Shown here: one piece after another, positions 23,387 to 31,900 of the stretch
Position numbering within the stretch: position 1 is the stretch's first letter
Layout: each line of letters begins with the position of its first letter
NCBI GenBank assembly: GCA_023382595.1
Contig: JAHDWB010000006.1
Coordinates: 62,001-126,000 of the forward strand
Source of the DNA: Anaerolineales bacterium
GTDB taxonomy: Bacteria > Chloroflexota > Anaerolineae > Anaerolineales > Villigracilaceae
Reading direction: 5' to 3'
Length of the DNA: 64,000 nt
Program-made: the position numbers and the translations under genes
Notes under the pieces: generated by a model
Told to the model about the DNA's origin: nothing
What the model saw: only the letters and a program-made list of their open reading frames with translations
Database searches by the model: none

Positions 23387-24625
23387 ATGAGAAAACGAGT
23401 CGTAGTGACGGGACTCGGTTGTGTGAGCCCGTTGGGAAATAATGTAAAGGATACATGGGATGCGCTTTTGGCGGGCAGATCCGGCGCGGCACCCATCACC
23501 GCGTTCGATGCCAGCGCCCATAAAACGAAATTTGCCGCGGAGGTCAAGAGGTTTGACGCCGCATCTTTGTTCGGCGTGCGCGAAGCCCGCAAGATGGACC
23601 GTTTTACGCAGTTTGCAACCGCCGCCGCGTTGGAAGCGCTGGAGCAATCCGGTTTGAAGATCGACGATACGAACCGCGATCGGATTGGCATCCTGATCGG
23701 TTCGGGGATCGGGGGGATCATCACCATGTTGGAGCAATACGAAGTCATGAAAGAGCGCGGACCGGAACGCGTCAGTCCATTTCTGATCCCGATGATGATC
23801 TCAGATGGGGCGGCGGGCAACCTCGCCATCCGAGTCGGTGCGCGCGGACCGAACATGGCGCTGGCAACCGCCTGCGCCTCCGGCACGAACGCGCTCGGCG
23901 AGGCGGCGGAGATGATCCGGCGCGGCGCGGCGGATGTGATGATTGCGGGGGCGTCCGAAGCGTCCATTAGTGCGCTTGCCATGGCGGGCATGAACGTGAT
24001 GACCGCCTTGTCCACGCGTAACGACGATCCGCAGCGCGCCTCGCGTCCCTTCGATAAGAACCGCGACGGCTTTCTGATGGCGGAGGGGGCGGGCATACTG
24101 ATCCTGGAATCGTTGGAGCACGCTCAAGCGCGCGGCGCAACGATTTTGTGCGAGTTTGCGGGCTATGGCACCTCGGATGACGCCTTCCATATCTCTGCTC
24201 CCGCGGAAAATGGGGCGGGAGCCGCGATCTCCATGCAACTGGCGCTGGAAAATGCGGAGTTTTCGCCCGCCGACATTGACTATATCAATGCGCACGGCAC
24301 ATCCACGCAGTTGAACGATAAAAGCGAAACCGCCGCCATCAAGACTGTTTTCGGTGAACATGCGTATAAGGTTCCGGTCTCGTCCACAAAATCCATGACC
24401 GGGCATCTGTTGGGAGCCTCCGGCGCGCTGGAAGCGGTCGTCGGCGCCCTGACGATCCTGAATGGTATCGTGCCTGCCACGATCAACTACGAAACCCCCG
24501 ACCCCGTCTGCGATCTGGATTATGTGCCCAACCAGCCGCGCGAATTGAAAGTGGACCGCGTGATGTCCAACTCGTTCGGGTTTGGCGGTCACAACGCGAC
24601 CTTGATATTGAGCCGCCATAAGTAA
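23387..24625 (+). CDS. fabF: 3-oxoacyl-ACP synthase II
   Basis: 412 residues. It elongates fatty acyl-ACP with malonyl-ACP. Active-site residues fall at the same positions as in E. coli FabF: Cys163 in TACASGTN, His303 in NAHGTST, Lys335 and His340 in KSMTGHLLGASG. The gene is followed 10 nt later by fabH, so two condensing enzymes are made together. No acpP, fabD or fabG is adjacent. Confidence 0.96.
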   Translation: MRKRVVVTGLGCVSPLGNNVKDTWDALLAGRSGAAPITAFDASAHKTKFAAEVKRFDAASLFGVREARKMDRFTQFATAAALEALEQSGLKIDDTNRDRIGILIGSGIGGIITMLEQYEVMKERGPERVSPFLIPMMISDGAAGNLAIRVGARGPNMALATACASGTNALGEAAEMIRRGAADVMIAGASEASISALAMAGMNVMTALSTRNDDPQRASRPFDKNRDGFLMAEGAGILILESLEHAQARGATILCEFAGYGTSDDAFHISAPAENGAGAAISMQLALENAEFSPADIDYINAHGTSTQLNDKSETAAIKTVFGEHAYKVPVSSTKSMTGHLLGASGALEAVVGALTILNGIVPATINYETPDPVCDLDYVPNQPRELKVDRVMSNSFGFGGHNATLILSRHK

Positions 24626-24635
24626 AGGAGACATA

Positions 24636-25739
24636 ATGCCGTACGCGCATATCACGGGCTGGGGTATGTATGCTCCAGAGCCTGTGCTGACAAACGATGA
24701 CATTGCCAAACTTGTGGATACCAACGACGAGTGGATCCGCGACCGCACGGGCATCCGCGAACGCCGCATTGCCCGTGACCATGAATTCCCGTCCACGCTG
24801 GCGGTGGAAGCGTCCGCCAAGGCGCTTCAGGTGGCGAACCTTGTTCCCACCGAATTGGATCTGATCATCTGCTCGACCTCCACGCCGGAGTATATTTTCC
24901 CCGCCACGGCTTGTATCATTCAAGACCAGCTTGGTGCGAGCAAAGCCGGCGCCTTCGACCTGCTTGCCGCCTGTTCGGGCTTCATTTACGCCACCAATAT
25001 GGCGGCGCAAGCCATTCGCAGCGGCTCCATCAAGAATGCGCTGGTGATTGGCACGGAAACCCTCTCCCGTTTTGTGAACTGGAAGGACCGCAACACCTGC
25101 ATCCTGTTCGGGGATGGGGCGGGTGCGTTCGTCCTGCAGGCAAGCGACAAGCCCGGCGGTGTGCTCTCCGCGGTCATGCACTCGGACGGTTCTGGCGCCG
25201 ACCTGTTGACCTTACCCGGCGGCGGCTCCCATTATCCCGCCACTGAGGCGACGATTCACGACGGAAAGCATTTCATCCAGATGGACGGCAAGGAGGTCTT
25301 CCGCTTCGCCACCCGTGTCATGGGGCGCGCCACCCTCGAGTCGCTCGAACTGGCGGGATTGACCACGGACGATATCCAATGGATTGTCCCGCATCAGGCG
25401 AACTATCGCATCATCGAGACCGCCGCAAAATATCTGAAACTGCCGATGGACAAGTTCATCGTCAATGTGGACCGCTACGGGAACACATCAACAGCTTCGA
25501 TCCCGATTGCGGCGGTGGAAGCGGTGGAGAAGGAACAGATCAAAAGCGGCGACAAGGTCGTCTTTGTGGGCTTCGGCGCCGGGCTGACCTGGGGCGCGAT
25601 GACCGTCGAATGGACGGGTCCCATCTCCTCCAAAAAACCGATGTACCCCAAGCGCTACCGTCTGTTCGCCCGCCTGCGCTCGCTGTTACTGCGCGCTGTG
25701 CGTTTCATCGAAGGCATTCTCTCGCGCCGCGAACTTTAA
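24636..25739 (+). CDS. fabH: 3-oxoacyl-ACP synthase III with C-terminal extension
   Basis: 367 residues. It starts fatty acid synthesis by condensing acyl-CoA with malonyl-ACP. The triad is intact: Cys113 (LAACSGF), His253 (VPHQANYRI) and Asn283 (YGNTSTASIP). Typical FabH is about 320-330 residues; this one has an extra basic, hydrophobic tail of about 40 residues (KPMYPKRYRLFARLRSLLLRAVRF) that looks amphipathic and could bind membrane. A GGAG ribosome site lies before the ATG. Confidence 0.95.
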   Translation: MPYAHITGWGMYAPEPVLTNDDIAKLVDTNDEWIRDRTGIRERRIARDHEFPSTLAVEASAKALQVANLVPTELDLIICSTSTPEYIFPATACIIQDQLGASKAGAFDLLAACSGFIYATNMAAQAIRSGSIKNALVIGTETLSRFVNWKDRNTCILFGDGAGAFVLQASDKPGGVLSAVMHSDGSGADLLTLPGGGSHYPATEATIHDGKHFIQMDGKEVFRFATRVMGRATLESLELAGLTTDDIQWIVPHQANYRIIETAAKYLKLPMDKFIVNVDRYGNTSTASIPIAAVEAVEKEQIKSGDKVVFVGFGAGLTWGAMTVEWTGPISSKKPMYPKRYRLFARLRSLLLRAVRFIEGILSRREL

Positions 25740-25796
25740 GCACGTTCTCATTGATTTGTGGTACGATTTTCCTGAAATTCAATCAAGGAGTAACGT

Positions 25797-25979
25797 ATGT
25801 TGGGTTTGCCGCGTGGTACGGAATGGATCGTCATTCTTGTGATCGTCATCCTCCTGTTCGGTCCCGGTCGCATCGGCAAGATTGCGAGCGAACTTGGGCG
25901 CAGCATCAAGTCTTTCCGTGATGGGTTGGGCGGCAAGGACGACGAAGCCGAGACCCCTGAGCAGGACGAATCGAAATAG
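25797..25979 (+). CDS. tatA: Twin-arginine translocase subunit TatA/E
   Basis: 60 residues: one N-terminal transmembrane helix (WIVILVIVILLFGPGRIGKIA, containing the FGPGRIGK hinge typical of TatA), an amphipathic helix (ELGRSIKSFRDGL) and an acidic tail. It forms the pore of the Tat system, exporting folded proteins. Ribosome site AAGGAG about 8 nt upstream. It stands alone with its own terminator; no tatC is nearby. Confidence 0.92.
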   Translation: MLGLPRGTEWIVILVIVILLFGPGRIGKIASELGRSIKSFRDGLGGKDDEAETPEQDESK

Positions 25980-25980
25980 A

Positions 25981-26013
25981 TCAAAAAAGCTCCCGATAAG
26001 GGAGCTTTTTTGA
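25981..26013. terminator. Bidirectional terminator between tatA and mgtC
   Basis: TCAAAAAAGCTCCC, loop GATAA, then GGGAGCTTTTTTGA: a perfect 14-bp inverted repeat with A and T runs on both sides, so it works for both convergent genes. Confidence 0.9.
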
Positions 26014-26036
26014 TTCAGTGCAAGTGGTTTGGCGGG

Positions 26037-26678
26037 TTAATAATCGATTTCCTTGATTTCCTTGTCCTGCAGCATCAACATGATGAATTTTTCGTGATTG
26101 TCCGGCGCGCCGATGGTCTTCCATGAGCCGATGATCGACTTTTCCGTCTTGGCTTGGTGGTGTTCGTACACGGTCAGCGAACATTCCTGCAATGCCGCGC
26201 TGACCTTTGCCAATTTTTGATACTCGCCGGTCGCAAGCACGATGCGGTACGAACGCGCCTCGCGGATGCGGTCAATGCGCAGCTCGAGACGAGGGAAGAC
26301 CAACAGCACCAGGATGGTGATGAAGGTGGCGGCAAGCACAAAGTAAAGCTGTCCGGCGCCGATGCCCATGCCGAGCGCCGCCGAAAGCCAGATGGTCGCC
26401 GCGGTCGTCAGCCCGGCGATCCTGCCGCCCTCGCGCATGATTGCGCCCGCGCCCAGAAAGCCGATGCCGGTGACGATGTTCGCGGCAACGCGCGTTTGCG
26501 TAAAGCCTGGGTCCATGCTGAGCGAAAAAATGGTGAACAGCGTCGAGCCGAGCGTGATCAGGATGATGGTGCGGAAACCCGCCGCCTTGTCCTGATATTC
26601 ACGTTCCGCGCCGATGATGCCGCCCACCAGCACCGCCATGACGATCTTGATCAAATTCTCGATAAATAGTGGATCCAT
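26037..26678 (-). CDS. MgtC/SapB family membrane protein
   Basis: 213 residues. Four or five transmembrane helices in the first 130 residues with the family blocks GGIIGAEREYQDKAAGFRT, NIVTGIGFLGAGAIMREGG and GLTTAATIWLSAALGMGIGAG. The cytoplasmic C-terminal part (about 140-213) has an ACT-like alternation. MgtC proteins help cells survive low magnesium and modulate ATP synthase in pathogens; in free-living bacteria the role is less clear. A single gene, 7 nt downstream of the YyaL gene on the same strand. Confidence 0.92.
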   Translation of the reverse strand: MDPLFIENLIKIVMAVLVGGIIGAEREYQDKAAGFRTIILITLGSTLFTIFSLSMDPGFTQTRVAANIVTGIGFLGAGAIMREGGRIAGLTTAATIWLSAALGMGIGAGQLYFVLAATFITILVLLVFPRLELRIDRIREARSYRIVLATGEYQKLAKVSAALQECSLTVYEHHQAKTEKSIIGSWKTIGAPDNHEKFIMLMLQDKEIKEIDY

Positions 26679-26685
26679 TTTTGCC

Positions 26686-28737
26686 TCATTGATTATTTAG
26701 TTGTTCAACCAGCGCTTCCAATTCGGTCACCGGTTGCTTGCACACAAAGCCCTCGCAGACGTACGCCGTCGCCCGGCCGCCCAGCATGCTCCTGCCTTCC
26801 AGCAGGGCAGGGGAGACTTCTGTTTTGGGATGGGACGAAGCTGCCACGACCACGTTCGGGCGATAATCCGACTGGATCGCCTTGAGCATCCGCCTGAAAT
26901 CTTCATCCTGCGCCTCGCCCAAGACTGCAACCTGTCTCATCGTCCCCGCAGCAATCTCCGCCGCCGATAGCCACCTCGCAAACCCAAGCGGATACCTCAG
27001 GACAAACCCAGCGATCAACGTCAGGGATTCTTCCGCCAAGTCGCGGTATCTGCCTTCGTCGCTGAATGCCGCCAATTTTAACAGTGCTTCACACGCCAGC
27101 GCATTTCCAGACGGTGTGGCATTGTCCTGAATATCCTTCGGGCGCAGCAACAGGGTCTCGGCATCGTGCGGCGTATCGAAAAAGCCGCCATCGGGGTCGC
27201 GGAAGCGTTCGATCATTTCATCCGCCAATTGCTTTGCGGCGGTGAACCATGTTTCATTGAAATCGGTCTGATACAACTCCAATAGACCGAGAATGAGCGC
27301 GGAAAAATCTTCAAGGAACACTTCGCCGGTCGTTTTGCCGTCGCGCCAGGAACGGCGCAATGTACCATCCGGGCGCAACTCCGAGAGTAAAAAATCAGCG
27401 TTGCGCGTAGCCAGATCAAGGTATGAGTCGGAACGCGAGGAATCGTCCGCGAGAACCCGTGCCGCCTCCGCAAATGCCGCCAGCATCAGTCCGTTCCACG
27501 CGGTCAGCACCTTGTCATCCGTGCCCGGGCGGACGCGGACGGAGCGGGCGGTGAGAAGCTTGGCGTGAGATTTGGCTAGTTTGGCGGGAACAGCTTCAGG
27601 GTCGAGTTTGAAGCGGGCGGCGAGCGAGGCGTCATCCAGTGCACGCTGCAACACAGTCTTGCCTTCCCAATTCCCTTTAGCAGTCACGCCATATGCCGCT
27701 TCAAAGAACTCGTAGGCGTCCCCGAGCACGGCGCGGAGTTCGTCCTGTGTCCAGACGTAGAACCTTCCTTCTTCGCCTTCCGAGTCGGCGTCGAGAGAGG
27801 AGTAGAAGCCGCCGCGCTCGTGCGTCATTTCGCGCGCGACGAAATCGAGTGTTTCCTCCACGATACGTTTGTAGAAAGGGTTTTTGGTGACCTGCCACGC
27901 GTGCAGATAGGCGCGCGCAAGCAGGGCGTTGTCGTATGCCATTTTTTCAAAATGTGGGATTCTCCAATGGTTGTCGGTGCTGTAGCGCGAGAAGCCGCCG
28001 CCGACCACATCGTACATGCCGCCGCGCGCCATGGCTTGCAGGCAGTGTTCGATCAGTTTGTTGTATTCGTCCGTTTTGCGTGTAGCGGAATGATGGAGCA
28101 GGAATTCAACCGCCATCGCCTGCGGGAATTTGGGCGCATCGCCCCAGCCGCCGTAGCCCCAGTCGTAGGATTCCTGCATGGCGTTCGCGATGGCTTTGAG
28201 ATGCTCCGGCGTGAGCGGATCGGCGGTCTGCGGTTTGACCTGCGCCTGCAAATGGTAACTGACCTTGTCTCCGGTGTTTTCCACTTCGGCGCGGTCGTTC
28301 TTCCAGGCGTTGGCAAGCCCGGTCAGCACATCTGTGAAGGCGGGCATGTTGTAGCGCCGCACGGGCGGGAAGTAGGTGCCTGTGTAGAAAGGCTTGAGGT
28401 CCGGCGTGAGGAAGACCGACATGGGCCAGCCGCCCGAACCGGTCATGGCGACGGTTGCCTGCATGTAGATGCCGTCGAGATCGGGGCGCTCTTCGCGGTC
28501 AACCTTGATGTTGACGAAATGCTCGTTCATGAGCGCCGCGGTTTCGGGGTTCTCGAAGGATTCGTGTGCCATGACGTGACACCAGTGACAGGCGGCATAG
28601 CCGATGCTTAGGAATATCGGCTTGTCTTCGCGCCTGGCTTTTTCCAGCGCCTCCGCGCCCCATGGATACCAGTCCACGGGGTTGTCGGCGTGTTGGAGAA
28701 GGTAGGGGGAACTTTCGTTGATCAGTTGGTTGGGCAT
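26686..28737 (-). CDS. Thioredoxin-domain protein YyaL/Spermatogenesis-associated 20 family (DUF255)
   Basis: 683 residues, the full usual length. The N-terminal thioredoxin-like DUF255 domain (about 1-165) has the C50-H-W-C53 redox motif in [16 protein letters not shown]. The rest is an alpha/alpha toroid like glycoside hydrolases or epimerases, with the conserved [28 protein letters not shown] block and [21 protein letters not shown]. The molecular function of this family is not established. It lies 7 nt before mgtC, with ATAATC-type promoter elements about 45 nt upstream of its ATG. Confidence 0.93.
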   Translation of the reverse strand: MPNQLINESSPYLLQHADNPVDWYPWGAEALEKARREDKPIFLSIGYAACHWCHVMAHESFENPETAALMNEHFVNIKVDREERPDLDGIYMQATVAMTGSGGWPMSVFLTPDLKPFYTGTYFPPVRRYNMPAFTDVLTGLANAWKNDRAEVENTGDKVSYHLQAQVKPQTADPLTPEHLKAIANAMQESYDWGYGGWGDAPKFPQAMAVEFLLHHSATRKTDEYNKLIEHCLQAMARGGMYDVVGGGFSRYSTDNHWRIPHFEKMAYDNALLARAYLHAWQVTKNPFYKRIVEETLDFVAREMTHERGGFYSSLDADSEGEEGRFYVWTQDELRAVLGDAYEFFEAAYGVTAKGNWEGKTVLQRALDDASLAARFKLDPEAVPAKLAKSHAKLLTARSVRVRPGTDDKVLTAWNGLMLAAFAEAARVLADDSSRSDSYLDLATRNADFLLSELRPDGTLRRSWRDGKTTGEVFLEDFSALILGLLELYQTDFNETWFTAAKQLADEMIERFRDPDGGFFDTPHDAETLLLRPKDIQDNATPSGNALACEALLKLAAFSDEGRYRDLAEESLTLIAGFVLRYPLGFARWLSAAEIAAGTMRQVAVLGEAQDEDFRRMLKAIQSDYRPNVVVAASSHPKTEVSPALLEGRSMLGGRATAYVCEGFVCKQPVTELEALVEQLNNQ

Positions 28738-28977
28738 GGGTGCCTTTGTAGTAGAAAACGAACTTGCAACCGATTATAGCTCATGCAAATAAACGGTTAC
28801 TGATAATTTTGAGGCAAAATTTATGTTGGGCGTTATTGCATATTCCGCGCTTGTAATTTTGCCTGTTTTCCCCTACACTAATACCATCCGTCCATAATAC
28901 ATCCTGCTTCATCATTTGGCTGGCAGTCAGCCCCGTTGCTATGAATCCGCGGCGGGCAGGCACGAAAAGGAGACGCA
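28738..28977 (+). promoter_or_regulatory. Upstream region of the CHAT-lipase gene
   Basis: This 240-bp AT-rich divergent gap holds a plausible plus promoter TTGTAA (28851-28856), 17 nt, TACACT (28874-28879), giving a leader near 95 nt, and an AAGGAG ribosome site about 7 nt before the ATG. The minus gene has a TATAAT about 45 nt before its ATG. No small gene is seen. Confidence 0.45.
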
Positions 28978-31900
28978 ATGACGACCCTAAAAGTATTCGG
29001 ACACCGCGACGAAAGCCTGAAGAACGTCCACTTCGGCGAACACCTGCCCAACTTCTCGGTCTCCGAGGCGGTGCAGTTCTCGAACGACCGCGCCTCCTCC
29101 AGCGAACAACTGCTGAAGGGCTTGAAAAAGAGCGACGTGGTCGAACTGATCTACGAAGGCGACCTCCACCGCTGGGTCACAGTGGAGGAGTTGGAACGGG
29201 AGTTCAAGTATCAACTGTCGCGCGGGGAGGAAGCGGATGTGCTCGAGATCCCCGCCCAACTGCCCAGCGGCGAGACCTCGCGCGGCGCGCTGACGTGGAC
29301 GCTCAAGGCATTGCGCGTCCTGAAGTTCGATCCGGTCAAAGCCGCCGCCGGGAAATTTGCCGAATTCTGGGACGGCAGGATCATGCCCAAGCCGGGTCTG
29401 TTCCGCTTCGACAAGGGCTTCGATGCACCCAGAGCAGACATCAAACAGCTTAAACTAAAGGATAAGAAGAAAGCGCTCCTGCTCTTTATTCACGGCACGT
29501 TTTCGAGCACGTCCGGCGGCTTCGGCGCTTTCCATCCCGAGGTCTGGGCGGCGCTGCAAGGCGCGTACGGCGAACGCATCTTCGGCTACGACCACAAGAC
29601 GCTTTCGCTCAGCCCGGTCGAGAACGCGCTCGATCTGGTCAAGCGGCTGCCGGTGGGGGCGAACCTGCATCTGGTCACACACTCGCGCGGCGGATTGGTG
29701 GGTGAACTGCTCAGCCGCGGCGGGCGGAAGGGGGCGCCCCCGTTCGATGCCGACGACCTGAAGCTGGTGTCTGCGAACCCGCTCACTGCCGCGTCTTTGA
29801 AGGAACTCTCCGACCTGCTGGCGAAGAAAAGAATCACCGTCGAGCGCTTTGTGCGGGTTGCCTGTCCGGCGCGCGGCACGGCGCTGGCTTCCAAGAAACT
29901 CGACCGCTGGCTGGAGGTCATGATCAACGTGATCGGCAAACTGCTGCCCCCGGGCGCGGCGCAGACCTACAGCGTCATCACCGACCTGCTGTTGGATTTC
30001 AAGAAGCAAGCCGCCGACCCGGAGGCGATGCCCGGTCTGGCTTCGATGACGCCTGAGTCGGATTTCATCAAGCTGATCAACCGCCCGGACGTGGAACTCG
30101 ACGTTGACCTGAGCGTGATCGCCGGGGATATCGAAAAGAATGACGTGGTGGGCAGGCTGGCGGTCTTCTTTACCGATCTTTTCTATTCCGAAGAGCACGA
30201 TCTGGTGGTGCAAACGCCCGCCATGTACGGCGGACCGACGCGCAAGGGCGGGCGCTACTTCTTCTATAAGGGTCCCGGCGTGCATCATTCCAGTTACTTC
30301 TCGAACAAACGCACAGCGGAGGTCGTCCGCGAGGCGTTGACGAACCCCAAGCCCGACAAACTGGAAGCGAAGGGCTTCCGTCCGCTCAAGGAGGCATACC
30401 TGAGCGCCGTCCCGGAACTTGAACTCGGCGCGCGTTCCTTTCAGAAACGGGCGAACTTGTCCCAGCCGGTGGTGTATGTGCTGCCGGGCATCATGGGCAC
30501 GCATCTTGCCGAGGGGGGCAGCCGCATCTGGTTGAACGTGCTCGAGCTGGCGCAGGGCAGGATCGCCAACCTGCAGATCACCAGCCGCAAGGTCCAGCCG
30601 CAGGCGCTGGTGGCGCTCGCCTACGCCAATTTGGTGGATTATCTGAGCGCGACGCACGAGGTGATCCCCTTCCCGTACGATTGGCGGCTCTCGATCGTGG
30701 ACGAGTCCAACCGCTTCGCCGACGCGCTGGAAGCGAAACTCAAAGAGACGGATCAGCCCATCCGCATCCTTGCCCACTCGATGGGCGGGCTGGTGACGCG
30801 CGCGATGATCGCCCAGCGTCCCAAGCTGTGGGAGCAGGTCAGCAAACGGGACGGCTCGCGCTTCATCATGCTGGGCACGCCCAACCGCGGCTCCTACCAG
30901 ATCCCGCGCCTGATCGTCGGGCAGGAAAAGACCTTCCGTATGCTCGCCATGCTGGACGTCAAGAACTCGGTCCGGCAGTTGTTGGATGTCATCGTGCGCT
31001 TCCCCGGCGTTCTGCAGCTTCTGCCGATCGGCGCGGACGGGGCGCTCGATTTCCTCGATGCCGCCGCCTGGGAGAAACTCCCCAACGCGGGCGGGAAGTG
31101 GGTCAAGCCGCGCGCCGAAGATCTGGCGCAGGCGCGTGCCTTCCATGAACTGCTGGAGGCGGGCAGGAAGAACCTGCAGGACTGGAGCAAGATCCTGTAT
31201 GTTGCCGGGTACGGGCGCGGCGCGGCGGTCTCGGTTGAGCTTGCCGGGAAAAAGGAAGCCGTCTTCGTCGGCACCAATCAGGGCGATGGGACGGTTCCGT
31301 GGGAGTCGGGCATCCTGCCGGAGTTCGGTCAGGACCGCACCTACTATATGGAAGCGCCGCACGGTGACCTGGCAAATCACAAACCGTCCTTTGCGGCGAT
31401 CTACGACCTGTTGAATGAAGGCGCGACGACGCGCCTCTCGAAGACCCCGCCGCGCTACGACCGCAGTGAGGAGGAACGCTATCCGCTGCGCGATGAAAGC
31501 GTGGAGATCTACCCGTCCCAGTTGGACTTGGAAACGGCAGTGCTTGGCGCGTCCCCGCTGCGCCAGCAGGAGCCCGCTGTGCGGCCTGTCAAGGTCTCGG
31601 TCGTGCACGGCAATCTCTCGTTCTGCAGTGACCCGGTGGCGGTCGGGCATTACGAAGGTGACGGTCTGTACAGCGCCGAGAAAGCGCTCGATCACCACCT
31701 GAACGGACGCCTGTCCGACCGGCTGCAATTGGGCAGGTATCCGGGTCCCGAAGGCACGGCGGACGTTGTCCTGAACGAGGACGGCAGGAAACCCGGCGGT
31801 GCGATCATCGTCGGGCTTGGGAAAGCCGGTGAGTTGTCGCCGCATAAATTGACAAGTTCCTTTGCCAATGCCCTGCGCGAGTTTGGTATAAAAGCGGTCG

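Noticed and set aside
23801-24820. A 339-codon minus-strand frame across fabF and fabH
   Set aside because: Spans two real genes and their spacer; no start signal and no recognisable domain.
29455-31845. A 796-codon open frame on the minus strand inside the CHAT-lipase gene
   Set aside because: It is an antisense shadow produced by high-GC codon bias; the plus frame has intact catalytic motifs and a ribosome site, while the minus frame shows no family signal.
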